The position numbers and the translations under genes were made by a program. 64,000 nt of DNA from Xanthomonas bromi. Lineage in GTDB: Bacteria; Pseudomonadota; Gammaproteobacteria; Xanthomonadales; Xanthomonadaceae. The stretch lies in assembly GCF_900092025.1 (NCBI RefSeq), contig NZ_FLTX01000025.1, positions 62,001-126,000 on the forward strand, written 5' to 3'. The notes beneath the pieces are model-generated. The model was not told where the DNA came from and ran no database searches. It worked only from the letters and a program-made list of their open reading frames with translations. Positions 20,419-28,821 of this stretch are shown here, in pieces; the stretch's first letter is position 1; every line of letters starts with the position of its first letter.

Positions 20419-20446
20419 AAAAAGCCGCTCTTTCGAGCGGCTTTTA
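20419..20446. terminator. Bidirectional terminator, mainly for clpA
   Basis: AAAAAAGCCGCTC-TTTC-GAGCGGCTTTT forms a strong stem with a T-run on both strands. It lies 28 bases after the clpA stop. Confidence 0.85.
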
Positions 20447-20473
20447 TTCAGCTGACCAGCCCAAGGCCGGCGG

Positions 20474-22756
20474 TCAATCCACCGTCGCAGGTAGCAGACG
20501 CTCCGGCTCGGGATGCGCTTCGACCACCAGCTCGCCATCCTTGACGTCGATGTTGACCCGACCGCCGTCCACCAACTTGCCGAACAGCAATTCGTCGGCG
20601 AGCGGGCGCTTGATCTGTTCCTGGATCACCCGCGACATCGGGCGCGCGCCCATCAGCGGATCGAAACCGTGCTGGGCCAGCCAATCGCGTGCGGTCGGGG
20701 TGGCCGACAGGGAGACGTGCTTTTCCTGCAACAGCATTTCCAGCTCGATGATGAACTTGTCCACCACCCGCAGGATGTGGTCGAACGCCAGCGGCTGGAA
20801 CTGCACGATCGCATCCAGGCGGTTGCGGAACTCGGGCGTGAAGCCGCGACGGATCGACTCCATCGCATCGGTGGAGTGATCCTGCTTGGTAAACCCGATC
20901 GACCGACGTGATGCCTGCGTGGCACCCGCATTGGTCGTCATCACCAGGATCACGTTCTTGAAGTTCGCCTCGCGCCCGTTGGTGTCTGTCAGGATGCCGC
21001 GATCCATGACCTGCAACAGGATATTGAAGATGTCCGGATGCGCCTTCTCCACCTCGTCCAGCAGCAGTACGCAGTGCGGCGTCTTGACGATCTTCTCGGT
21101 CAGCAGGCCACCCTGATCGAAACCGACATAGCCCGGAGGCGCACCGATGAGACGGCTGATCGAATGCGCTTCCATGTACTCGGACATGTCGAAGCGCACC
21201 AGCTCGATCCCCAACTGCAGCGCGAGCTGCTTGGTGACCTCGGTCTTGCCCACACCGGTCGGGCCGGCAAACAGGAAATTGCCGATCGGCTTTTCCGGAT
21301 TCGCAAGACCCGAGCGTGCCAGCTTGATCGAACCGGCCAGCGTTTCGATCGCCGGGTTTTGCCCGAAGATCACCATTTTCAGGTTGCGCTCCAGATGCTG
21401 CAGCACATCCTTGTCGGTCGCACTGACCTGTTTGGCCGGAATGCGCGCCATCTTGGCCACGATGGTTTCGATTTCCTCGATGTCGATCAGTTCCTTGCGC
21501 TGGCCTTCCGGCAACAGGCGTTGACGCGCACCGGCCTCGTCGATGACGTCGATCGCCTTGTCGGGCAATAACCGGTCGCCGATATGCTTGACCGACAGAT
21601 CCACCGCCGCCTGCAACGCGTCGTCGGCATAGGTCACGCCGTGGTGCGCTTCGTACTTGGGCTTGAGGCCCTGCAGGATCTCGAAGGTTTCGCCCACGGT
21701 CGGCTCGACGATATCGATCTTCTGGAAGCGACGCGCCAGCGCACGGTCTTTTTCGAAGATGCCGCGATATTCCTGGAAGGTGGTCGAGCCGATGCAGCGC
21801 AACTCTCCCGACGACAAGGCCGGCTTGATCAGGTTGGACGCATCCATGGTGCCACCCGACGCGGAGCCGGCGCCGATGATGGTGTGGATCTCGTCGATGA
21901 ACAGCACCGCGTTCGGTACCTTCTTCAGCGCAGCAAGCACGCTCTTGAGGCGCTTTTCGAAGTCGCCCCGATACTTGGTGCCAGCGACCAGCGCGCCCAG
22001 ATCCAGCGAGAAGATCACTGCGTCGGCGAGCACCTCTGGCACGTCGTTGTCGACGATGCGCTTGGCCAGGCCCTCGGCGATTGCGGTTTTGCCCACGCCG
22101 GCCTCACCCACATACAGCGGGTTGTTCTTGCGCCGACGGCACAGGACCTGGATGGTGCGCTCGATCTCGTCGCCGCGGCCAACCAGCGGGTCGATCCTGC
22201 CGCTACGCGCCTGCTCGTTGAGGTTGGTGGCGAACTCGGCCAGTGCGTCACCCTTGGCTTCGCCCTCCCCGCCTTCGCTCTTGGACTCGCCATCCGGCGC
22301 GGACGGTTGCTCGCCATCCTCACCCAGTTTGGCGATGCCGTGCGAGAGGTAGTTGACGATATCCAGGCGGGTGATGTCCTGCTGATTCAGGAAATACACC
22401 GCATGCGAGTCCTTCTCGCCGAAGATCGCGACCAGCACATTGGCGCCAGTGACCTCCTTCTTGCCGGAGGACTGCACGTGATAGACCGCGCGCTGCAACA
22501 CCCGCTGGAAACCCAGCGTGGGTTGCGTGTCGCGCCCGTCGTCTTCGGCCAAGCGCGAGACCGAAGCCTCAATGGCTTGTTCCAGATCGTTGTGCAGGCG
22601 CACCTGGTCCGCGCCGCATGCCTTGAGCACGGCCTGCGCGGAAGGGTTGTCCAGCAGCGAGAGCAGCAGGTGCTCGACGGTCATGAACTCATGACGCGCC
22701 TCGCGTGCCCGCTTGTAGCACTGGCCGATTGTTTGCTCTAGGTCTTTGCTGAACAT
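20474..22756 (-). CDS. clpA: ATP-dependent Clp protease ATP-binding subunit ClpA
   Basis: A 760-residue Hsp100 unfoldase that feeds substrates to ClpP. The N-terminal double Clp repeat (residues ~1-140) is the ClpS docking site. AAA module 1 has Walker [16 protein letters not shown] and module 2 has [15 protein letters not shown]. An acidic/Ser linker with [10 protein letters not shown] lies at ~165. The ClpP-binding loop region and the C-terminal domain are present. Length is normal. It is downstream of clpS on the same strand after 142 bases and ends at a bidirectional terminator. Confidence 0.96.
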   Translation of the reverse strand: MFSKDLEQTIGQCYKRAREARHEFMTVEHLLLSLLDNPSAQAVLKACGADQVRLHNDLEQAIEASVSRLAEDDGRDTQPTLGFQRVLQRAVYHVQSSGKKEVTGANVLVAIFGEKDSHAVYFLNQQDITRLDIVNYLSHGIAKLGEDGEQPSAPDGESKSEGGEGEAKGDALAEFATNLNEQARSGRIDPLVGRGDEIERTIQVLCRRRKNNPLYVGEAGVGKTAIAEGLAKRIVDNDVPEVLADAVIFSLDLGALVAGTKYRGDFEKRLKSVLAALKKVPNAVLFIDEIHTIIGAGSASGGTMDASNLIKPALSSGELRCIGSTTFQEYRGIFEKDRALARRFQKIDIVEPTVGETFEILQGLKPKYEAHHGVTYADDALQAAVDLSVKHIGDRLLPDKAIDVIDEAGARQRLLPEGQRKELIDIEEIETIVAKMARIPAKQVSATDKDVLQHLERNLKMVIFGQNPAIETLAGSIKLARSGLANPEKPIGNFLFAGPTGVGKTEVTKQLALQLGIELVRFDMSEYMEAHSISRLIGAPPGYVGFDQGGLLTEKIVKTPHCVLLLDEVEKAHPDIFNILLQVMDRGILTDTNGREANFKNVILVMTTNAGATQASRRSIGFTKQDHSTDAMESIRRGFTPEFRNRLDAIVQFQPLAFDHILRVVDKFIIELEMLLQEKHVSLSATPTARDWLAQHGFDPLMGARPMSRVIQEQIKRPLADELLFGKLVDGGRVNIDVKDGELVVEAHPEPERLLPATVD

Positions 22757-22898
22757 TGGAAACTCCGAACGGCTGTTGCCAACAATATGCGGCTTTTGTT
22801 GGAATTTTCCACAACCCTATCGGATAGGCATGTTCAGACGGCGTTAGCACGTGATCGCAGCCACACTGTTGCGCTGCTGGAATGATCCGGCGCGCGCC

Positions 22899-23219
22899 TT
22901 ATGCCTGCTCCATCGTGCATAGCAGCGGGTGCTGGTTCATGCGCGAAAACTCGTTGACCTGGGCCACTTTCGACTCGGCGACCTCGCGGCTATAGACCCC
23001 ACACACGCCACGCCCACGGGTGTGGACGTGCAGCATGATCTGGGTGGCCTGCTCCAGATTCAGGTTGAAAAACTGCTCCAGGACGGTCACCACGAAGTCC
23101 ATCGGGGTGTAGTCATCGTTCAGCAAAAGCACCTGATAACGCGGCGGTGGCGCCACTTCAGGCTTGCTGGCTTCGACCATCAGGCCATGGTCGTGTTCGT
23201 GTGAGGTATTCCGAGGCAT
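22899..23219 (-). CDS. clpS: ATP-dependent Clp protease adaptor ClpS
   Basis: A 106-residue adaptor that binds N-terminal Leu, Phe, Tyr or Trp and delivers proteins to ClpA. The core motif [21 protein letters not shown] contains the Asn-Asp-Asp of the N-degron pocket; [23 protein letters not shown] follows. The N-terminal tail (HEHDHG) is flexible, as expected. An in-frame ATG at 23279 would add 20 residues without similarity, so 23219 was chosen. The next gene on this strand is clpA. Confidence 0.95.
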   Translation of the reverse strand: MPRNTSHEHDHGLMVEASKPEVAPPPRYQVLLLNDDYTPMDFVVTVLEQFFNLNLEQATQIMLHVHTRGRGVCGVYSREVAESKVAQVNEFSRMNQHPLLCTMEQA

Positions 23220-23469
23220 CCGGCCATTATACGGTTCAACCTTGGGTGCATTGGACGATTTGCGCTGCGCCCCGCACAATTTGTCTCCGATTCCCTGGCT
23301 GGACCTTGATGACCGATTTCATGACCGCGCTGTTGCTGGCGCCGTCGTCAACCACAGATGCACCTGTGCCCTCAGTGACGTGCGGTGCTGGCGTGCGTGG
23401 GTGGCAACGCGATGCCCGTTCCGCTGCGGATGCGGCCGCCGAGCGCTCGATCACGCAGGAGCCGAGTCC

Positions 23470-23928
23470 ATGAGTGCGCCGGAGCAACGCTGGCACCCCG
23501 ATGTGACAGTGGCCACAGTTGTGGTGCGGGACGGTCGTTTGCTGCAGGTGGAAGAAGCCATCGGCGGCCGCTTGCTGTTGAACCAGCCCGCCGGGCATCT
23601 GGAGCCCAACGAAAGCCTGCTGGATGCGGCAGTGCGTGAAACCCTGGAGGAGACCGGCTGGGATGTACGCTTGACCCAGTTCATCGGCACCTACCACTGG
23701 GTCGCGCCCAACGGGCGGTGCTTTTTGCGCTTTGCCTTCGTTGCCGATGCGCTGATTCACCACCCCGACCGCAGCCTCGATACCGGTGTGGTGCGCGCGC
23801 TGTGGATGACACCGGAAGAACTGCGCGCCTCGACCGAGCGCCTGCGCAGCCCGCTGGTGTGGGAAGTGGTCGCCGATTACCTGGCCGGGCAGCGTTATCC
23901 GCTTTCGCTGGTGCGGCACGTCGCATGA
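23470..23928 (+). CDS. NUDIX hydrolase, NudJ-like
   Basis: A 152-residue pyrophosphohydrolase. The complete Nudix box is [20 protein letters not shown] plus TGW, with the REXXEE metal ligands. In E. coli nudJ (HMP-PP and nucleoside phosphate hydrolase) is followed by mnmA and hflD, the same order as here, which supports a NudJ assignment. The ATG at 23470 is preferred to a long upstream extension that lacks similarity. Its stop overlaps the mnmA start (ATGA), so translation is likely coupled. Confidence 0.88.
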   Translation: MSAPEQRWHPDVTVATVVVRDGRLLQVEEAIGGRLLLNQPAGHLEPNESLLDAAVRETLEETGWDVRLTQFIGTYHWVAPNGRCFLRFAFVADALIHHPDRSLDTGVVRALWMTPEELRASTERLRSPLVWEVVADYLAGQRYPLSLVRHVA

Positions 23929-25061
23929 GTACGCCGCGCATTGTGGTGGGCGTGTCCGGTGGCGTGGATTCGTCGGTGGCGGCATGGAAGCTCGCCCAGC
24001 AAGGCGAGCCGGTCGCCGGGTTATTCATGCAGAACTGGGCCGACGACGGCAGCGGGGACTGCCGCGCCGAAGACGACCGCCGCGACGCGGTAGCAGTCTG
24101 CGGTGTGCTGGGCATTCCATTTCATTTCCGCGACTTCTCCAGCGAATACTGGAGCGGCGTGTTCGAGCATTTCCTGGCCGAATACGCGGCCGGGCGCACG
24201 CCCAACCCGGATGTGCTGTGCAACCGCGAAGTGAAGTTCAAGCATTTTCTCGACGCGGCGCAAGCACTGGGGGCCGAGCGCATCGCTACCGGCCATTACG
24301 CGCAGGTGGCGCATCGCGCTGGGCGGTGGCGCCTGCTGCGTGGCGCCGACCGTAGCAAGGACCAGAGCTATTTCCTGCATCAACTGGGGCAGACCCAGCT
24401 GGCTGCGACGCTGTTTCCGATCGGTGATCTGGAAAAAAGCACGCTGCGCCGCATTGCCCAGGACGCTGGCTTGCCGACCCATGCCAAGAAGGATTCCACC
24501 GGCATCTGCTTCATCGGCGAGCGCGATTTCCGCGAGTTTCTGGGCCGCTACCTGCCCGCGCGGACCGGCGAGATTCGCGACCCGCAGGGGCAGCGCATTG
24601 CCGAGCATCCGGGGGTGTTCTACTTCACCCTGGGTCAGCGCGAGGGGCTGAATATCGGCGGCGTGCGCGGACGGGCGGCGGCGCCGTGGTACGTGGTCGG
24701 CAAGGATGTGGCGAGCAATGTGCTGTACGTGGACCAGGACCGCGACAGCCCACTGCTGCAATCGCGCTGGCTGCAGTCCGAACACGCCCACTGGGTGACC
24801 GGTGCGCCGCCGGCACGCCGCTTCAATTGCACCGCGCAGACCCGCTACCGCCAGCCCGACGAGCCCTGCGCGGTCGACGTGCAGGACGATGGCAGCGTAC
24901 AGGTGCACTTCGAACGGCCGCAGCGGGCGGTGACGCCCGGGCAGTCGCTGGTGCTGTACGACGGCGAGGAATGCCTGGGCGGTGCCGTCATCACCGCCAC
25001 CGATGCACCGTTGGAACGCCAGTTGGCGGGATCTTCTTTTTCCTCAGAGGTAGTGGCTTGA
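23925..25061 (+). CDS. mnmA: tRNA-specific 2-thiouridylase MnmA
   Basis: A 378-residue enzyme that makes 2-thiouridine at wobble position 34 of tRNA-Lys, -Glu and -Gln, using sulfur relayed by TusE. The PP-loop is [13 protein letters not shown] near the N-terminus. The catalytic Cys pair is Cys99 ([11 protein letters not shown]) and Cys195 (STGICFIGE). [10 protein letters not shown] and [15 protein letters not shown] are typical. A frame open from 23718 was shortened to the ATG at 23925, which overlaps the Nudix stop. The stop overlaps the hflD start. Confidence 0.96.
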   Translation: MSTPRIVVGVSGGVDSSVAAWKLAQQGEPVAGLFMQNWADDGSGDCRAEDDRRDAVAVCGVLGIPFHFRDFSSEYWSGVFEHFLAEYAAGRTPNPDVLCNREVKFKHFLDAAQALGAERIATGHYAQVAHRAGRWRLLRGADRSKDQSYFLHQLGQTQLAATLFPIGDLEKSTLRRIAQDAGLPTHAKKDSTGICFIGERDFREFLGRYLPARTGEIRDPQGQRIAEHPGVFYFTLGQREGLNIGGVRGRAAAPWYVVGKDVASNVLYVDQDRDSPLLQSRWLQSEHAHWVTGAPPARRFNCTAQTRYRQPDEPCAVDVQDDGSVQVHFERPQRAVTPGQSLVLYDGEECLGGAVITATDAPLERQLAGSSFSSEVVA

Positions 25062-25675
25062 TGAGTGTTTCCATGGATCACCGCGTGCTGGCGCTTGCCG
25101 GCGTCGCCCAGGCCCTGCAACAGGTAAGGCGGATCGCCGAGACCGGGCATTCGGAGGCCGCGACGGTGCGCACCGCCATGGATAGCGTGTTCCGGGTGGA
25201 CGCTCCCTCGCCAGAGGCCGTGTACGGCTCTGCAGCGGCGCTGGCGCCCGGCCTGCGCCTGCTGCACAACTATTTCCGCAACCAGGGCCAGGACGAGGTG
25301 CTGCCGCGCCTGGCCCTGGCGGTACTGCAGCTGGAGCGCCGGTTCGTACGCGACACCACGGCCGTTGCGACCGTGGCCAGCGGAATCGACGCGGCGGCGC
25401 GCCAGGCCCAGCAGCTGGGCGACAGCGGCCACCCCGATGTACTGAGCTCGCTCGGCGGGCTGTACGCGCAGACCATCAGCCATTTGCGTCCCAAGGTCAT
25501 GGTGCAAGGCAACCCGCACTACCTGGGCCAGGCCGGCGTGGTTGCGGAGATCCGCGCGCTGTTGCTGGCGGCGGTGCGCTCGGCGGTGCTGTGGCGGCAG
25601 ATGGGCGGCAGCCTATGGGATTTCCTGTTCGCCAAACGCGCAATGATCGAAGCCGTGGACCGCGCGCTGCGCTGA
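25061..25675 (+). CDS. hflD: High-frequency lysogenization protein HflD homologue
   Basis: A 204-residue helical, membrane-associated protein. Family stretches are [31 protein letters not shown], and [23 protein letters not shown], ending with [13 protein letters not shown]. In E. coli it interacts with lambda CII; its housekeeping role is not settled. The start overlaps the mnmA stop by one base, so the Nudix gene, mnmA and hflD form a tightly coupled operon. Confidence 0.92.
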   Translation: MSVSMDHRVLALAGVAQALQQVRRIAETGHSEAATVRTAMDSVFRVDAPSPEAVYGSAAALAPGLRLLHNYFRNQGQDEVLPRLALAVLQLERRFVRDTTAVATVASGIDAAARQAQQLGDSGHPDVLSSLGGLYAQTISHLRPKVMVQGNPHYLGQAGVVAEIRALLLAAVRSAVLWRQMGGSLWDFLFAKRAMIEAVDRALR

Positions 25676-25767
25676 TCAGCGCGAAAAATCGCTTAAAACG
25701 CCACGCTAGCGGCCGCTGACGCGCGCCAACACCGGTTGAATGGACAAGACGATCTGGCGATCGTCGC

Positions 25768-25794
25768 TAAAGACAACGGGGGCAGTGCCGATAC
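25768..25794 (+). promoter_or_regulatory. Sigma-28 (FliA) promoter of the chemoreceptor gene
   Basis: TAAA at 25768-25771, exactly 15 bases, then GCCGATAC at 25787-25794. This matches TAAA-N15-GCCGATAA with one mismatch. It lies 28 bases before the ATG at 25823. Confidence 0.85.
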
Positions 25795-25822
25795 AGCAAC
25801 CGTGACTCTGCCGAGAACGCCC

Positions 25823-27013
25823 ATGTATTCACGTCCACTCATCCGTCTAGCCGCTCCTTTGGCTCTGACCTTGTTGTTCCCCTTCGCTGTCGGATTCGAC
25901 TGGCCCGCTTCGGTGCGCTGGGCAATCCTGGCGACCATGACCCTCAGTTGGTTGGGTTTCGCTGCCTGGGTGACGTATTCCCAGTTCCGGCCTAATCCGG
26001 ACCAGGCACGCATCCTGCGCGAGCAGGACCAACTGCTCAACGAACTGCGTACGTTCGTCAGCAACGAAGTCGACGGTTCGCGCTCGGAAGTCGAGCGTGC
26101 CCGCGAACTGATCCGCCAAGCCGTGTCCGGTCTTGGTGGCAGCTTCGAAGCGATGAACCGCAAATCGCGTCAGCAAAGCCAGGCACTGGCCCGCATCGTC
26201 GACCGTGCCGGTGACGATGGCAGCGCCGGCGTCGACGTCGCCCGCTTCGCCCAGCACGCCAGCTCCCGCATGGAGCAATTGGTGGAAGCGCTGGAACAGG
26301 TAAGCGGCCAAAGCACCAATACCGTCCATCACATCGATGAGATGGCGCAGCATCTGGATGGCATCTTCGCGCTGTTGGAAGACGTCAAGTCGATCGCCGA
26401 CCAGACCAACCTGTTGGCCTTGAACGCCGCCATCGAAGCAGCACGTGCCGGTGAAGCCGGTCGTGGTTTCGCAGTGGTCGCCGACGAGGTGCGCAACCTG
26501 TCCGAGCGTTCCACCACCTTCAACGAGCAGATCCGCAAGCTGGCACACAGCTCCAAGGAATCGATCGCCAAGGTACGTGAAACGGTCTCGCAGCTGGCAT
26601 CGCGCCACATGGACCGCTCCCGCGAGGCGCGCCATGAATCGGCCGCCATGCTGGAGAACGTTGCCCAGATCAACGCCTCGTTGGGCGATGGCATGCGCGA
26701 AATCTCCGAGTGCGCACGTTCGATCGATGGCAGCGTGGCCGAAGCGGTGCGTGCCCTGCAGTTCGAGGACATCGCCACGCAGACGCTGAGCGGCATCCAC
26801 ACCCATCTGGATCGCCTCACCGCGATCAACCGTGAGGCGGTGGCGCTGCAGGAACTGCTGCATCGCAATGGCGGTGTGTACGACAGCGATCTGGTCGCCG
26901 CGCTGGCCAAGGTGTCCAACCGCCTGCGCGACATGCGCGTGGAGTGGGAGCGCCCGCCGCACAAGCCGGTGGCACAACAGGGCATGGGTGCCGGCACGGT
27001 CGAGTTGTTCTAG
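25823..27013 (+). CDS. Methyl-accepting chemotaxis protein without periplasmic sensor domain
   Basis: A 396-residue receptor. Two hydrophobic segments (residues ~9-24 and ~30-50) with only a few residues between them leave no periplasmic domain, so any signal is sensed in the membrane or cytoplasm. The signalling tip [20 protein letters not shown] is fully conserved, and [13 protein letters not shown] follows. The C-terminus ends GTVELF. A frame open from ATG 25736 is rejected as the start because the sigma-28 promoter lies inside it; transcription would begin near 25801. The gene is apart from the main flagellar cluster but in its regulon. Confidence 0.88.
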   Translation: MYSRPLIRLAAPLALTLLFPFAVGFDWPASVRWAILATMTLSWLGFAAWVTYSQFRPNPDQARILREQDQLLNELRTFVSNEVDGSRSEVERARELIRQAVSGLGGSFEAMNRKSRQQSQALARIVDRAGDDGSAGVDVARFAQHASSRMEQLVEALEQVSGQSTNTVHHIDEMAQHLDGIFALLEDVKSIADQTNLLALNAAIEAARAGEAGRGFAVVADEVRNLSERSTTFNEQIRKLAHSSKESIAKVRETVSQLASRHMDRSREARHESAAMLENVAQINASLGDGMREISECARSIDGSVAEAVRALQFEDIATQTLSGIHTHLDRLTAINREAVALQELLHRNGGVYDSDLVAALAKVSNRLRDMRVEWERPPHKPVAQQGMGAGTVELF

Positions 27014-27048
27014 ACCGATGCCGCAACACAAGCGCTGATTTCGACATT

Positions 27049-27069
27049 CCCCGGCCCGCCGGGGATTTG
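27049..27069 (+). terminator. Possible terminator after the chemoreceptor gene
   Basis: Stem CCCCGG/CCGGGG with loop CCCG is followed by ATTTG. It is 35 bases after the stop; the U-tract is weak. Confidence 0.45.
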
Positions 27070-27098
27070 TCGTTCCGTAACGACCTGGTATTCCGCTC

Positions 27099-27383
27099 AT
27101 GAACCTTCTTGCCCCGACCATCGATGCCTCCACTGCCGCACTGCAGGCCGCCGCACTGGCTGGCGCGCACGCCGAGCGCATCGCACAAAGCGATGCAGCA
27201 AAGCCCACGCTGCGGTCCGTACGCCTGCCAGCCGCGCTGGAACGGCTGGAGCTTGCCGCCCAAGCGGAAATCAAGGCATTGATCAACCCGCGCCGCGATT
27301 GCAGCGAAAACGACATGCTGTTTGCGACCGTGGCGTGGGACCTCGGGCTGGACGGCGCCGCGGTGGGCGCCTCCAGGCGCTGA
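27099..27383 (+). CDS. Hypothetical protein
   Basis: A 94-residue Ala- and Leu-rich, probably helical protein with no signal peptide or membrane segment. I do not recognise it. It starts 85 bases after the chemoreceptor stop with a poor SD. A GGCGGGG...CCCCGCC hairpin follows the stop. Its codon use looks like that of the neighbours, which supports coding, but it could also be spurious. Confidence 0.4.
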   Translation: MNLLAPTIDASTAALQAAALAGAHAERIAQSDAAKPTLRSVRLPAALERLELAAQAEIKALINPRRDCSENDMLFATVAWDLGLDGAAVGASRR

Positions 27384-27659
27384 TGCAATACCGGCGGGGA
27401 TGCCTCGGCAGGCGCCCCCGCCGCGTTGTTGGACTGCCCGATTTCAGGCTGTTGAGCCTTGCGAATCTACCGCTCTCGCGGCATCGCTCATGTCCCGCGT
27501 ACGCGTTCCTTGACCACCCTGCCCGGCCGAGACTCGCTCACCCCGGCTGTGTTTTTTGTCAGGACGGTCCAGCGCCGCTACCATCCAACTCACCGCCTGA
27601 GCCCGTTACCAATCCGGGCGATCAGCATGCTTTCTTCTTCGGATTGAGCGCTGGATGCC

Positions 27660-28343
27660 ATGAAAACCCGTTGCCTGGCGTTGCTTGCAGTAGCGCTCTC
27701 TCACTCGGCCAATGCGGCAGATGAGAGGGTATACATTGAATTTCTCTGGGATGCCCGGCCACCGCATTCGATTGCCCGCCAGCAAACCATCCAGTTTTTG
27801 ACCGATGGTCAGCACGCCCACCAGGTGTGTGTCGCGACCGATTCCGCCGAGACCGATGTAGGCGGGTTGGTAGTGAAGGTGTTCGATGCCTCCGGGCAGG
27901 AAGTGTCGAGCCACCAGTACCCCGACTACCGTGGCGTCAAGCACTGCTACGTTGCCGATCTGGGCCAGGGAGGCACGCCTGGACTGTGGACGTTTCGCGC
28001 AAGCACAGGCGATGGCCGCAGCGGGGAAGAGACGCTACAGGTCCATGCCAGGCTGGCAGACTCGCCACTGTCGAAGGATCCGGGAACACCGTATGTCGTT
28101 GGCCGCCCGAACTATGACAGTGCGATCCCGCCGGCTGAGTGGCGTGGCCGCCTGGTCTGGGAAATGCAGGTCAATCCGCAAGGCACGGTCACCGACGTCA
28201 CCGTGGTGACAGCAGAAGGCGTTGGCTTGAACCTTCGCGACCGCGCGATCGCGGCTGGCTACCTGTCCCTTTTCTACCCTGATAAACGGCGAGAGCGCAC
28301 ACCGCTGCTCTGGAGGCGCGAGCTGTCGTTCGGACCGGAATAA
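27660..28343 (+). CDS. Exported hypothetical protein with TonB-C-like end
   Basis: A 227-residue protein with a signal peptide (CLALLAVALSHSANA, cleavage before ADERV). The middle has a beta-rich pattern with few landmarks. The last ~60 residues, from VNPQGTVTDVTVV to the end, resemble the C-terminal domain of TonB-like energy transducers, but no transmembrane anchor or Pro-rich linker is present. Function unknown. It stands alone between the chemoreceptor region and the GGDEF-EAL gene, after a 276-base gap. Confidence 0.65.
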   Translation: MKTRCLALLAVALSHSANAADERVYIEFLWDARPPHSIARQQTIQFLTDGQHAHQVCVATDSAETDVGGLVVKVFDASGQEVSSHQYPDYRGVKHCYVADLGQGGTPGLWTFRASTGDGRSGEETLQVHARLADSPLSKDPGTPYVVGRPNYDSAIPPAEWRGRLVWEMQVNPQGTVTDVTVVTAEGVGLNLRDRAIAAGYLSLFYPDKRRERTPLLWRRELSFGPE

Positions 28344-28821
28344 GACCGGCACGGTATCGGTCGATCACGCTACATCAGTCGATGCTTACCGCGTGACACG
28401 GGTGAGCTGGCCGTCATGCACGGATGCACGGGACAACAGCCCACGTTGTTCGTCGACCTATCGGGCCATTCTGGATCCGTTCGCTGGGTGTCTCCAATCG
28501 CTTCCGGGGAGATCCATACCACTCTGCCCTGATGCAGAGGCGACGCGTCTGGACCGGACTGGCGCCCCTGTCCAGCAACGACAGCATCGAGGTGGTTGCA
28601 CGATGTGCCAAGGTCCGCTGGGACGAGCAAGCGCGATCTGCGCCGCTTGCGATGCACGTGCTGAACATCAGGTTGAGATCTGCGCCAGATCGCCCGGTGC
28701 AGGCAATCAGCAAACCTGTCGCCTGTCGTCGTAGCGCAGTGGAGCGGCATGGAGCAGATCACATAACCGGGGATAAGTGCGCGGCGCCCCGCCTGCGGTG
28801 CAGGCAGGGCAAATGGCTTAG
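28344..28821. other. Intergenic region of 478 bases, nothing recognised
   Basis: It lies between the exported protein gene and the convergent GGDEF-EAL gene. Open frames of 100-170 codons occur on both strands but overlap each other, lack an SD and have no recognisable family. No RNA gene, terminator or repeat was seen. Confidence 0.5.

Noticed and set aside
25736-25822. Upstream ATG giving a 425-residue chemoreceptor
   Set aside because: The sigma-28 promoter lies inside this extension, so the extra codons would not be transcribed from it.
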